A stretch of DNA of 64,000 nt from the NCBI RefSeq assembly GCF_003666685.1, contig NZ_RCIZ01000006.1, positions 277,786 to 341,785 on the forward strand, read 5' to 3'. Position numbers and translations under genes: made by a program. Below the pieces are notes generated by a model. The model saw nothing but the letters and a program-made list of their open reading frames with translations, searched no databases and was not told the origin of the DNA. Shown in pieces: positions 17,253 through 25,568 of the stretch (its first letter is position 1; every line of letters starts with the position of its first letter). Source of the DNA: Mesorhizobium sp. YM1C-6-2. Lineage in GTDB: Bacteria; Pseudomonadota; Alphaproteobacteria; Rhizobiales; Rhizobiaceae.

Positions 17253-17696
17253 ATGATCGTCAAGGAACTGACCGAGCAGGAGTGCGCCAACATCCTGGCG
17301 GCCAACAATATGGGGCATCTCGCCTGCGCCCGCGACAACCGGCCTTATGTCGTTCCGATCACCTTCGCCTTCGCCGACAACCACATCTACAGCTTCTCGC
17401 TGACCGGCCAGAAGATCGAATGGATGCGGGCCAACCCGCATGTATGCCTGCAGGTCGACGATTTCGGGCAAGATCGGGGATGGAAAAGCGTCGTTGTCTA
17501 CGGGGTTTTTGAAGAACTGCCGGATCGCATCGGATCGAAGCGCGAGCGCGACCATGCCTGGTCGCTGCTCAGCAAGCACGCCAACTGGTGGGAGCCCGGC
17601 GGGCTGAAGCCGGTTATGGGCCCGGGAGCCTCGCGGCATTTGTTCTATCGCATCCGCATCGAGCGGCTGACGGGCCGGCAGGCCGTCGACGAATAG
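17253..17696 (+). CDS. Pyridoxamine 5'-phosphate oxidase-like flavin-binding protein
   Basis: This 147-residue protein has the split-barrel FMN-binding fold, recognisable from LAANNMGHLACARDNRPYVVPI near the N-terminus (residues 16-37) and IYSFSLTGQKIEWMRANPHVCL in the middle. Such proteins bind FMN, F420 or heme; many are annotated as nitroimidazole-resistance or general stress proteins. The substrate is unknown. The start ATG at 17253 has GGAAGCGG upstream. It stands alone, and the next gene encodes a small unknown protein in the same direction. Confidence 0.82.
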   Translation: MIVKELTEQECANILAANNMGHLACARDNRPYVVPITFAFADNHIYSFSLTGQKIEWMRANPHVCLQVDDFGQDRGWKSVVVYGVFEELPDRIGSKRERDHAWSLLSKHANWWEPGGLKPVMGPGASRHLFYRIRIERLTGRQAVDE

Positions 17697-17817
17697 GCGG
17701 GCCTGCGTTCGCGCCGCGGATCGGCGCCAAGCCTTTATCTCGAGGGTCCTCATCGGAACCCGATGCGGCGGACGGGAGTTTCAGGTGGCATAACCATCGG
17801 AAGGTTGGAGAACCGCC

Positions 17818-18057
17818 ATGGGATACCACCGCTTCAATCGGGAAGATTTGGCCGAGGCCGTTCGCACAAGTGTGCTTCCCCAGCATGCGGGACTGCTGCT
17901 CTCGACCGCGAAAGCCGTTGAAGAACTCAGGATCCTGACCGGCGATTTCGTCACGTCCGACGAGGAGATGGCTGACGAAATCTCCAAGGTCGCGGTCGGG
18001 ATGGGCTGCGCCGTCGTGTTCGACGAACAGGCGGGGGCGGACAGACTGGCACTTTGA
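17818..18057 (+). CDS. Small hypothetical protein
   Basis: This 79-residue acidic protein shows no recognised domain. It looks largely helical (LAEAVRTSVLPQHAGLLLS and SDEEMADEISKVAVG) and cytoplasmic, without signal or membrane segment. A GGTTGGAG ribosome-binding site lies about ten bases before the ATG, and codon use resembles its neighbours, so it is probably a real gene. Confidence 0.55.
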   Translation: MGYHRFNREDLAEAVRTSVLPQHAGLLLSTAKAVEELRILTGDFVTSDEEMADEISKVAVGMGCAVVFDEQAGADRLAL

Positions 18058-18111
18058 GAAGCAGCGCGCGCTGCCGGGTAGTCGGCGCGTCGTGCAAGGT
18101 CATCTCATAAG

Positions 18112-18187
18112 GCAGAAAAAAGCCCCGCAGGGCGCGACGACTGCGGGGCAGTCTTGGGAGGCGGCCAGAATCACCTGGCCGCGGTGC
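18112..18187 (-). ncRNA. Candidate two-hairpin sRNA
   Basis: On the minus strand a TAGAAT -10-like box (18188-18193) is followed by a perfect 8-bp hairpin GCGGCCAG / CTGGCCGC (18161-18182), an unpaired CTCCCAAGACT stretch, and a strong terminator ending in six Ts. Hairpin, C/U-rich single strand and intrinsic terminator is the usual build of a trans-acting sRNA. A good -35 box was not found. The structure could instead be the 3' untranslated region of the STAS-domain gene that ends at 18306. The RNA would be about 70-75 bases. Confidence 0.45.
18116..18149 (-). terminator. Rho-independent terminator on the minus strand
   Basis: A 9-bp stem GCCCCGCAG / CTGCGGGGC (18122-18130 with 18141-18149) is followed on the minus strand by T6 (A run at 18116-18121). 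It ends either the candidate sRNA or the STAS-domain mRNA. Confidence 0.8.
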
Positions 18188-18305
18188 ATTCTACCATTTT
18201 TGGCGGAATTTGCCTGTCCCGGCGCCGGTGCGGTCGCGAGGGCACGTCCGGCCTGGCAGACCTCGTTCACGACAGGCGGTGATCGGTCACGACCGCCCGT
18301 GGCGA

Positions 18306-18701
18306 TCATTGGGCGGAAGGGCCGTCCTGCTGATTCTCGCCGGGATCGAAGCCGCCTGCGAACTCGACAGCGCTTTCCAACTCGCCGGGCTGGAAGGTGC
18401 GGACCTGAACCTGCGGCAGGAATTTTCCGAAGATTTCGGCCGCCGACTTCACGAAGCCGCCGGAGGCGAGCACCGCGACCCTCGGAAACCTGTGCCAGTC
18501 GCCGAGATATTTTAGCTCCGTAGCGATGTCCTTCATCACCGCGCCGAGCGTCATTCCCTCCAACTCCTCGACATTGGAGACGAGCCCGATTCGCTCGTAG
18601 CGGACGAGCTTCTCCTGAACCTGCCGATCCAGCCGTTCGATGTCGGCCTTCTGAAGGGTGCCGCGGGCGTCGACGACGAGGACGTGATCCGGAATCTGCA
18701 T
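18306..18701 (-). CDS. STAS/SEC14-domain (SpoIIAA-like) protein
   Basis: This 131-residue cytoplasmic protein fits the SpoIIAA-like family that adopts a STAS or SEC14 fold: an N-terminal strand with VLVVDARGTLQ, then VRYERIGLVSNVEELEGMT, a helix, and RVAVLASGGFVKSAAEIFG. These proteins may bind lipids or nucleotides; function is unknown. The start at 18701 follows an AGGAG site at good spacing; an in-frame codon at 18956 would swallow a separate small lipoprotein gene in another frame and was rejected. A strong terminator lies about 160 bases downstream. Confidence 0.78.
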   Translation of the reverse strand: MQIPDHVLVVDARGTLQKADIERLDRQVQEKLVRYERIGLVSNVEELEGMTLGAVMKDIATELKYLGDWHRFPRVAVLASGGFVKSAAEIFGKFLPQVQVRTFQPGELESAVEFAGGFDPGENQQDGPSAQ

Positions 18702-18778
18702 GGCGAATTCCTCCTGTCTCGCAAAACCGGAAAGGGAGGGATTGGTTTCATCCGCCGCGTATGCGGCCCGGCTTTCCG

Positions 18779-18925
18779 TCAGTCGCGGGAACAGCGGGAG
18801 CCGACCATCGCGCAATTGGCAGGCTGATAAGCGCCGGCGGTCGACGTGGCCTGGCAACCGGCCGAGGCGCATGCCGAGATGCCCACGACAAGTGCAAATA
18901 GCGTTCGGCTGAGTTGAAACATCAT
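18779..18925 (-). CDS. Small putative lipoprotein
   Basis: This 48-residue protein begins with a hydrophobic signal (FQLSRTLFALVVGISACAS) that ends in a lipobox-like SAGC. Cleavage would leave a mature peptide of only about 25 residues, containing NCAMVGSRC. The ATGATG start at 18925 follows GAGAGG. Nothing is known of its role. It lies upstream of the STAS-domain gene on the same strand with a gap of 77 bases, so the two could be cotranscribed. Confidence 0.5.
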   Translation of the reverse strand: MMFQLSRTLFALVVGISACASAGCQATSTAGAYQPANCAMVGSRCSRD

Positions 18926-19155
18926 CGCGAGACCTCTCAATGTCCAGCCGAAGCATTCAACAACGGCTCGCTGTCCCGCGCAATGCAACAAAAGGTTATC
19001 CGGCACGGTAGAGATATAACGGGCTGCGGACCGCGGAAGTCGCGAATGAGTTTGGGAGGTCGGTACGCTCGGGGGAATTGCGATGATCTGCGTCTACGCA
19101 GTGACGTGCGATCTTGAGACCAGGCCACTTCGTTGAATACGCCGCCGCCCGCCAG

Positions 19156-19395
19156 TCAGGAACCGGTCTCTGGCAGGCAGGCCAGCGTCCCCCGGCCGGG
19201 ATCTTCCTCGGAAACCTCAACCACTATGATTTTGCTCTTGAGGAAGCGTGCCTTCAGCCGCTGACACTCCTCATCGGTGAGCCCTTTTCGAATGGTCGTC
19301 TCGTCATTGTCGATCGCGTGAACCAGCCGATACTCCTCAGCCCCTGCGACGCACGTGGCGCCCATCACGGCGCCTAAAGCAAACGCAATACGCAT
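19156..19395 (-). CDS. Small exported hypothetical protein
   Basis: This 79-residue protein has a signal peptide (MRIAFALGAVMGATCVAGA, cleavage near residue 19) followed by a short charged mature domain with DEECQRLKARFLKSKIIVVEV. The start at 19395 follows GGGAGGGC. No family was recognised. It belongs to a stretch of small secreted or lipid-anchored proteins between 18.8 and 20 kb with no obvious common function. Confidence 0.6.
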   Translation of the reverse strand: MRIAFALGAVMGATCVAGAEEYRLVHAIDNDETTIRKGLTDEECQRLKARFLKSKIIVVEVSEEDPGRGTLACLPETGS

Positions 19396-19668
19396 GTTGC
19401 CCTCCCAAACCCGAGGACAGGATGCGCCAGTCGGCGGATACCTGCAAGGCAGAGGCAAAAGCCTGGGCAATCGCCGCCGTGGCCACCCCAGAAGGATTCG
19501 CATGCGTTCGCCAGCGAATGCCGGGACTAGTTGCTGGCGGCAAGAAACAAGGAACCATTTCGAGCCGAAGTTGTTGGCAAGCTGATCTATATCGGCGTAG
19601 AATCAGGGTGACATTTCGCCGTTGTGCACGAACCAGTTCAATATCAGCTCAATGGAAGGAAAATAGTC

Positions 19669-19929
19669 ATGAAGACTATGATTTGCGCCGCGCTGATAAG
19701 CTTAGGCACCGTGGTCTTGCCGGTGCTGCCGACGCACGCGGCTAGCGCAGGCGAGCCCTACTTCTGGAAGGGGTTTCGATACCAGATAGGGCCTTTCTAC
19801 GGTTGTTGGACCATCCGCTATGGCAACCAGGGCTGGAACAACAACTGTGATTGTGAGTTCGTCCAACGGGTTGTCGTGCGTGACGGCAAGCGTGTCGTCC
19901 AAACCGTACGCGAATGCTCCAAGCTCTAG
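19669..19929 (+). CDS. Small exported cysteine-containing protein
   Basis: This 86-residue protein has a clear signal peptide (MKTMICAALISLGTVVLPVL, cleaved near THA-AS) and a mature region rich in aromatic residues with cysteines in GCWTIRYGN, NNCDCEFVQ and ECSKL. The pattern suggests disulfide stabilisation in the periplasm. The start at 19669 follows AAGGA at correct spacing. No family was recognised, and the gene has no operon partner. Confidence 0.6.
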   Translation: MKTMICAALISLGTVVLPVLPTHAASAGEPYFWKGFRYQIGPFYGCWTIRYGNQGWNNNCDCEFVQRVVVRDGKRVVQTVRECSKL

Positions 19930-20219
19930 GCGCGGTGCCTAGCGTGCGCTGTCGCAATGTCGATGGTGTACGGGGCGCCTAATATTCCGAGTGTATATTC
20001 ACCGCTGACACGCAGTGGCGAATGTCGGTCGCTGCGTGAGACCTTCATAATTCACCGGCTGCTTCATGTGGCCGGGCAGTGCCCGCCCCGCGATTCGCCG
20101 CCGGCGTTCTTCATCTGCGCGATGCTGGAAGCGTGGCCGAGCTTTCAGCCAAAAATCGCAGGTTAGCCGACGCTTATTCGACGTTTTGGCGGGGATGAAA
20201 ACTAAGTCTTTGAAAAGCT
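19930..20219. other. Intergenic region before tRNA-Glu
   Basis: These 290 bases have no convincing gene. A 69-codon frame at 19957-20166 lacks a ribosome-binding site and has a composition unlike coding sequence here. The base composition is more AT-rich than in neighbouring genes. Confidence 0.45.
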
Positions 20220-20294
20220 TGGTACGCCCAAGGGGAATCGAACCCCTGTTACCGCCGTGAAAGGGCGGTGTCCTAACCGCTAGACGATGGGCGC
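20220..20294 (-). tRNA. tRNA-Glu (anticodon TTC)
   Basis: Read on the minus strand the 75-base gene begins GCGCCCATCGTCTAGCGG. It has the anticodon loop CTTTCAC with anticodon TTC, the T-arm AGGGGTTCGATTCCCCT, and an encoded CCA (20220-20222). The acceptor stem closes with a G1-U72 wobble pair. Confidence 0.95.
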
Positions 20295-20585
20295 GCCTAA
20301 GACGAGCGCCTTATAGTTGGGTTGCCTTCATGCGGCAACCCGTGAAAAGCGCACCTTGAAAACTTTTTGCTGCAGATGCCGACCGACCATGAGGGAGAGG
20401 TGAGGGGCATGCCCGTTGACGTGTCCCGTTTGGCAGTGGGAGGGCATCGACAGATGAGACCAGCGGCTCGTGGTTCTGCTTAGCTGAAAGGGCGGGGACG
20501 TGGCCGTCGGCGTGTCAGCCGGCTACGGGAGGGGTGGCAAAGCGGACCAGCCGAGGCCGGGCTCAGGCCCTCAACCGAGTCAGGG
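20295..20585. other. Intergenic region between tRNA-Glu and the M15 peptidase gene
   Basis: A perfect hairpin GGGTTGCC / GGCAACCC with a 7-base loop lies at about 20319-20341, on the promoter side of the tRNA; no T run follows it. The rest of the 291 bases holds no supported gene. Confidence 0.45.
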
Positions 20586-21755
20586 TCAGGTCTTGCGACC
20601 GCCGCACTTCCAGTTCCAGTCGCGTTCCGGGCCGACGTCGATGTGGATGGACTGGTGGCAATAGGTGCCGACGCCGCCGCGGCCGGGCATGGAGCGCACG
20701 TAACGCGCCAGTTCCCACTTGTTGACGCCGGGCATCTGCACGTCGACTGCCGCGCAATACATGTGCTGCGACTTCTCGGCGCCCCGGACCTTCTTGTTGT
20801 AGGACGGACTGCGATAGCCGGATGTGACGACCAGCCGTTTGCCGAAATGGCGCTCGACCTGCTTCAGCATCCGCACCAGATTAGGCTTCAGGCAGGCCGT
20901 GTCGACGGTTTCGCGCTGCTTCAGCAGGCCGTTGGGGGCCAGGCGAGCGAGGCCGGCGGCGGAAGCCACGTCATAAGAACCGATGTCCTCGTAGACGTCG
21001 ATGTCGCTGTCGTCGTCGATGCCGGACTTGCGCTTGATCTCGAAAAGATTGGTCTTGCGCACGCCGGGCAGCGCGAAATCGCCGCTGCCGTCGTCGACGC
21101 CGTCATCCGCCGCACCGAGCGAGGCGAAGCGGACCGCGGCCTCCTGCTTGCGCTTCTCGTCGTTCGGATCGGGAAGGGTGATGACCGGCTTTGCCTTGGC
21201 TTCGCGCTTCGCGGCCGCGGCTGGCGCGGCTTGGGCAGGGTCAGCCCTGGCGGGCGTCGCTCCGAAGAAGGAGGAGAGGAAGCTCTTCTTCTTGGGCTCG
21301 ATCGGGGTAACGGGCATCGTGCCGGCGGTCAGGATCGGGCCGCCATTCTCGAGCACCTGGCCGGTTGGAGAAGGCCCGAGTTCGGAGGGATCCGCCGCTT
21401 TGGCCGCTGTCGCGGACGTTTCTGCCTTCGTCGTTCCGGCCTCGCCCTTGGCAGCGGCCAAGGCGGCCTCCGCGGCGCTCTGCTCGTTGGCCTTGGACGC
21501 CTCGGCGGTTTTCGTCTCGCCTGGCTTCACGCCGGGGAGGGCAGCGGTCTTCTCCGGCTGGCTCGCGTCGCTTTTGCCCGCCTTGCCGCCTTCGCCGAGT
21601 TGCAGATCAACGGCCGTGGAACCGGCCTCCGAGCCGGCGTCGGCAAATTCCATCGAGGGCTCGGTGGTCGAAGAGCAGGAGGCGAGCAGCACGGCAAGAA
21701 GCGCTGCAACGGCTGCGCTGCGTCTTCCGCTCGCCGGGCGCATTCCTGAATTCAA
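20586..21755 (-). CDS. Lipoprotein with C-terminal peptidase M15A (D-Ala-D-Ala carboxypeptidase-like) domain
   Basis: This protein of about 389 residues has a lipoprotein signal (LLAVLLASC) and a long alanine/lysine-rich low-complexity linker from about residue 35 to 230. The C-terminal M15A-type domain contains VVTSGYRSPSYNKKVRG, KSQHMYCAAVDV and SIHIDVG; the His and Asp residues in these motifs are the expected zinc ligands. Such enzymes trim peptidoglycan peptides in the periplasm. The start is TTG at 21755 behind a GGGG stretch or ATG at 21743. It lies downstream of phaC on the same strand, without close spacing. Confidence 0.82.
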   Translation of the reverse strand: MNSGMRPASGRRSAAVAALLAVLLASCSSTTEPSMEFADAGSEAGSTAVDLQLGEGGKAGKSDASQPEKTAALPGVKPGETKTAEASKANEQSAAEAALAAAKGEAGTTKAETSATAAKAADPSELGPSPTGQVLENGGPILTAGTMPVTPIEPKKKSFLSSFFGATPARADPAQAAPAAAAKREAKAKPVITLPDPNDEKRKQEAAVRFASLGAADDGVDDGSGDFALPGVRKTNLFEIKRKSGIDDDSDIDVYEDIGSYDVASAAGLARLAPNGLLKQRETVDTACLKPNLVRMLKQVERHFGKRLVVTSGYRSPSYNKKVRGAEKSQHMYCAAVDVQMPGVNKWELARYVRSMPGRGGVGTYCHQSIHIDVGPERDWNWKCGGRKT

Positions 21756-21952
21756 ACGTTTCCCCTACTCGCTTGCGCTGCCGCGGGTCCGGCGTCTCGT
21801 CGCCCTCGCTCACTCGCCCCCGGGTGAACCGACGAATCTGCAGCGCCCGAACCGGTCCCGATTATGTGCGAAATGAGACCGGATCATGTCTTTCAAGCCA
21901 CCTTTTCGCCCGCTTTGGGCCCCGTGGTCAATGGCGGAAGCTTCAAAGAATG

Positions 21953-23785
21953 TTACACGCGGACCTTCACATAGGTGCCGGGCGCCTCGCCGAGCACCTT
22001 CACGCCCTTGCCGGGTTTCCTGGCTTTCACGCGGCGGTCGTCCTGCGCGAGAATCCATTGCTGCCAGTGCGGCCACCACGAGCCGGCCGTCTCCGTGGCC
22101 TTGGCCATCCAGTCTTCGAGACTGCCGGTCGGCTTACCGCCGGTCCAGTACTGGTACTTCATCGATCTCGGCGGGTTGACCACTCCGGCGATGTGGCCGG
22201 AGCCGGTGAGCACGTATTCGACCTTGCCGCCGAAATACCGGGAGCCGAGGAAGACCGACCGCGCCGGCGCTATGTGGTCTTCCTTGGTGGCGAGATTGTA
22301 GACCGGGATCTTTATGTCGGAGAGCGACAGCGTGCGGCCGGCAAGCTCCATCCGGCCCTGCGCCAGCGTGTTGTCGAGATAGCAATTGCGCAGGTAGTAG
22401 GAATGGTTGGCGGCGGCCATCCGGGTGGAGTCGGCATTCCAGTAGAGCAGGTCGAAGGGCAGGGGGTCCTTGCCGCGCATGTAGTTGTTGACGACGTAGG
22501 GCCAGATCAGGTCGCCCGAGCGGAGCATGTTGAAGGCGGTCGCCATCTTGGTGCCTTCGAGATAGCCCTTTTCGTTCATCGAACGCTCGACGGCCGCGAC
22601 CTGATCCTCGTCGACGAAGACCTTCAGGTCGCCGGCATAGGTGAAATCCACCTGCGTGGCGAAAAACGTCGCCGAGCGGATGCGGTCGTCGCCTTCCTGC
22701 GTCATCAGGGCCAGCCCGGCGGCGAGCAGCGTGCCGCCGACGCAGTAGCCGATGGCGTTCACCTCGCGCTCGCCGGTCGTGCGCGCGATCGTGTCGAGCG
22801 CGTATTGCAGCCCCTCGCGGATATAGGCTTCCCAATCCTTGGCGCCGTGCCGCTCGTCCGGGTTGACCCAGGAGACGACGAAGACGGTGTGGCCTTGCTC
22901 GACCGCCCAGCGGATGAAGGATTTTTCCGGGTTGAGGTCGAGTATGTAGAACTTGTTGATCCACGGCGGGCAGATCAGCAGCGGCCGCTTCAGCGCGGTC
23001 GTTGTCGCCGGCTCGTACTGGATGATCTCGGCGACATCGCTGCGGCCGACGATCTTGCCGGGGGTGGTCGCGAGATTCCTGCCGACCTCGAAAGAGGAAT
23101 AGTCGGCCTGCCTGAGCTTCAGGTCGCCCTTTCCGGCTGCGATGTCCTCGGCGAGCATCTTCATGCCGCGCACCAGGTTCTCGCCGTTGGACGCCATGGT
23201 CTCGCGGAAGAGTTCGGGATTGGTCAGGATGAAGTTCGACGGCGAGATCGCGTTGGCGACCTGCTTCACGTAGAAGCTTGCCTTGTGACGGGTGTGCTCG
23301 TCGAGCCCGTCCGCCTTGTCGACGAGGTCGGCGGCCCAGCGGGAGGTGACGAGATAGACCTGCTTGAGGAAGTCGAAAAAGGCGTTTTTGCCCCATTCGG
23401 GGTCCTGGAAGCGCTTGTCGCCGCGTTCGGGGGTTATCGCCTCAGCCGGCTCAGCGCCAGTCCTGGCGCGGCTGATCGCATTGCCCCAGACCGTGAGGTA
23501 GCCGGCGAAAAGACGCGTCTGCGCCTCCAGCGCGCGGGACGGGTCGGACAGCCAGTATTCCGTGACCTTGGAGAAGGTCTTGACCATGTCGGCCACGGGC
23601 TCGGCGACGGAATCACGGATTTCGCCGCGCTCGCGGGGCTCCGCCCAGGCGGATGCGGCCTTGCCGGCCTGCTCGATCATGTGGGCAAGGTTCAGCGCAA
23701 AGCGTTCCGGATCCTTGACGAGGTACTGCTCGACCTCCGGCGCTTCGCCGGCGTCACCTTTCTCCGGCGCGGCTGCCTTGAACAT
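21953..23785 (-). CDS. phaC: Class I poly(3-hydroxyalkanoate) polymerase
   Basis: This 610-residue enzyme polymerises 3-hydroxyacyl-CoA into storage granules. The lipase-like box GYCVGG (catalytic Cys348) lies in an alpha/beta hydrolase domain, preceded by the PhaC N-terminal domain with MLAEDIAAGKGDL and LICPPWINKFYILDL. The later GSGHIAGVVNPP supplies the catalytic histidine. Length and lack of a PhaE/PhaR partner fit class I. ATG at 23785 was chosen because GAGGAG lies upstream; an ATG at 23821 is also in frame. phaA/phaB are not in the window. Confidence 0.93.
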   Translation of the reverse strand: MFKAAAPEKGDAGEAPEVEQYLVKDPERFALNLAHMIEQAGKAASAWAEPRERGEIRDSVAEPVADMVKTFSKVTEYWLSDPSRALEAQTRLFAGYLTVWGNAISRARTGAEPAEAITPERGDKRFQDPEWGKNAFFDFLKQVYLVTSRWAADLVDKADGLDEHTRHKASFYVKQVANAISPSNFILTNPELFRETMASNGENLVRGMKMLAEDIAAGKGDLKLRQADYSSFEVGRNLATTPGKIVGRSDVAEIIQYEPATTTALKRPLLICPPWINKFYILDLNPEKSFIRWAVEQGHTVFVVSWVNPDERHGAKDWEAYIREGLQYALDTIARTTGEREVNAIGYCVGGTLLAAGLALMTQEGDDRIRSATFFATQVDFTYAGDLKVFVDEDQVAAVERSMNEKGYLEGTKMATAFNMLRSGDLIWPYVVNNYMRGKDPLPFDLLYWNADSTRMAAANHSYYLRNCYLDNTLAQGRMELAGRTLSLSDIKIPVYNLATKEDHIAPARSVFLGSRYFGGKVEYVLTGSGHIAGVVNPPRSMKYQYWTGGKPTGSLEDWMAKATETAGSWWPHWQQWILAQDDRRVKARKPGKGVKVLGEAPGTYVKVRV

Positions 23786-23859
23786 GGGCGAAGCATTCCT
23801 CCTCAAGCGATTTCTTGACATATTAGCATGGGACGTCCAATGCGTCCTAACGCGCAGGG

Positions 23860-24225
23860 ATGGGCGAAGATATGACTTATGGTAAAGGCGAACGGTATTT
23901 CCCGGGCTTGACGGCCGTGGCGCTGGCCGCCGCATTGTCCGCCACCGCCTGCAGCAGCACCACCAACGAGGATGTGCCGGTCGCCCAGGGCCGCAGCGGC
24001 GGTCCGACCGACACCGGCACCTTCCCCAACCTGAACATCCCGCCGCAGGCAGCGACCGCGCAGTTCACGGAAGACGAGAAGCAGGCGAAGCTCGCGCAAC
24101 TGCGCGCCGTGCAGCAGAGGCAGAATCCGGGTGCCTCCGCCGAGTCGGCGGAAGCCCGCCGCAAGCGGCTGCAGGTCTCGCAGGACGAGCAGGCCGATAC
24201 GCTGAAGGTCATCGAGGGCGAATAG
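23860..24225 (+). CDS. Conserved lipoprotein of unknown function
   Basis: This 121-residue protein has a lipobox LSATAC (acylated Cys31 if translation starts at 23860) followed by a proline- and glycine-rich linker (PVAQGRSGGPTDTGTFPN). A C-terminal helix of alternating charges, KQAKLAQLRAVQQRQNPG, may form a coiled coil. ATG at 23872 is an alternative start. It is divergent from phaC with only 74 bases between the starts. Homologues are common in rhizobia; no function is known. Confidence 0.72.
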   Translation: MGEDMTYGKGERYFPGLTAVALAAALSATACSSTTNEDVPVAQGRSGGPTDTGTFPNLNIPPQAATAQFTEDEKQAKLAQLRAVQQRQNPGASAESAEARRKRLQVSQDEQADTLKVIEGE

Positions 24226-24306
24226 CCCGCGCAGACGCTCGACCCTGCCTGCAAATCGGTATATATCGCGGCGCCAATCAGCCCCGCAGCGCCTGGATTT
24301 CTGACG

Positions 24307-25524
24307 ATGGAAGAGTTTCACAAGGTTCGCCGCCTTCCGCCCTATGTCTTCGAGCAGGTCAATCGGCTGAAGGCCAGCGCCCGATCGGCCGGCGCCGACA
24401 TCATCGATCTCGGCATGGGCAATCCCGATCTGCCGACGCCGAAGGCAATCGTCGACAAGCTGTGCGAGGTCGTCCGCGACCCGCGCACGCATCGCTACTC
24501 CTCCTCTCGCGGCATTCCTGGACTGCGCCGCGCCCAGGCCAATTATTATGCCCGCCGCTTCGGCGTGAAGCTCGACCCGGACAGGCAGGTGGTGGCGACG
24601 CTCGGCTCGAAGGAAGGCTTCGCCAACATGGCGCAGGCGATCACCGCGCCCGGCGACGTGATCCTGTGCCCGAACCCGACCTATCCGATCCACGCCTTCG
24701 GCTTCATCATGTCGGGCGGCGTGATCCGCTCGCTGCAGGCCGAGCCCGACGACAATTTCATCCCGGCGCTCGAGCGGGGGGTACGCCACTCGATCCCGAA
24801 GCCGCTGGCGCTGATCCTCAACTACCCGTCGAACCCGACGGCGCTGGTGGCGAGCCTCGATTTCTACAAGGACGTGGTCGCCTTCGCGAAGAAGAACGAC
24901 ATCATCATCCTCTCCGACCTCGCCTATTCGGAGATCTATTTCGACGGCAATCCGCCGCCCTCCGTGCTGCAGGTGCCCGGCGCGGTCGACGTGACCGTTG
25001 AATTCACCTCGATGTCGAAGACCTTCTCCATGCCCGGCTGGCGCATGGGTTTCGCGGTCGGCAACGAGCGGCTGATCGCGGCGCTGACGCGGGTGAAGTC
25101 CTATCTCGACTACGGCGCGTTCACGCCGATCCAGGTGGCGGCGACGGCCGCCCTCAACGGCGACGGCGCCGACATCGCCGAGGTGCGCGAGGTCTATCAC
25201 AAGCGCCGCGACGTGATGGTCGACAGCTTCGGTCGCGCCGGCTGGGACATCCCGCCGCCGGCAGCGTCGATGTTCGCCTGGGCGCCGATCCCGGAGCCGT
25301 TCAGGCATCTGGGCTCGCTGGAGTTCTCCAAGCTGCTCATCGAGCACGCGGACGTGGCGGTGGCGCCGGGCGTCGGCTTCGGCGAGCATGGTGACGATTA
25401 TGTGCGGCTTGCCTTCGTAGAGAACGAGCACCGCATCCGCCAGGCGGCCCGCAACATCAAGCGCTTCCTCGCGTCGTCGGCCAAGCAGCCGAACAATGTG
25501 GTGACGCTGGCCACGCGGCGCTGA
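24307..25524 (+). CDS. Class I/II PLP aminotransferase, AlaC-like (alanine/LL-diaminopimelate type)
   Basis: This 405-residue enzyme contains IIDLGMGNPDLPTP near the N-terminus, the NYPSNPTA motif near residue 178, and the PLP-binding lysine at about residue 238 in SMSKTFSMPGWRMGF. The C-terminal arginine segment is DDYVRLAFVEN. This matches the AlaC group, which makes alanine from pyruvate and is related to LL-diaminopimelate aminotransferase. The gene lies 44 bases upstream of hom in the same direction, an arrangement conserved in rhizobia that ties it to aspartate-family amino-acid synthesis. Confidence 0.88.
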   Translation: MEEFHKVRRLPPYVFEQVNRLKASARSAGADIIDLGMGNPDLPTPKAIVDKLCEVVRDPRTHRYSSSRGIPGLRRAQANYYARRFGVKLDPDRQVVATLGSKEGFANMAQAITAPGDVILCPNPTYPIHAFGFIMSGGVIRSLQAEPDDNFIPALERGVRHSIPKPLALILNYPSNPTALVASLDFYKDVVAFAKKNDIIILSDLAYSEIYFDGNPPPSVLQVPGAVDVTVEFTSMSKTFSMPGWRMGFAVGNERLIAALTRVKSYLDYGAFTPIQVAATAALNGDGADIAEVREVYHKRRDVMVDSFGRAGWDIPPPAASMFAWAPIPEPFRHLGSLEFSKLLIEHADVAVAPGVGFGEHGDDYVRLAFVENEHRIRQAARNIKRFLASSAKQPNNVVTLATRR

Positions 25525-25568
25525 TCCGTATTTCTTGGCAAGCATTCGATTGAGGGACTTTTCGGCAG

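Noticed and set aside
21365..23818. An 817-codon open frame on the plus strand opposite phaC.
   Set aside because: It is the antisense of phaC and part of the M15 peptidase gene, with no domains and no ribosome-binding site.
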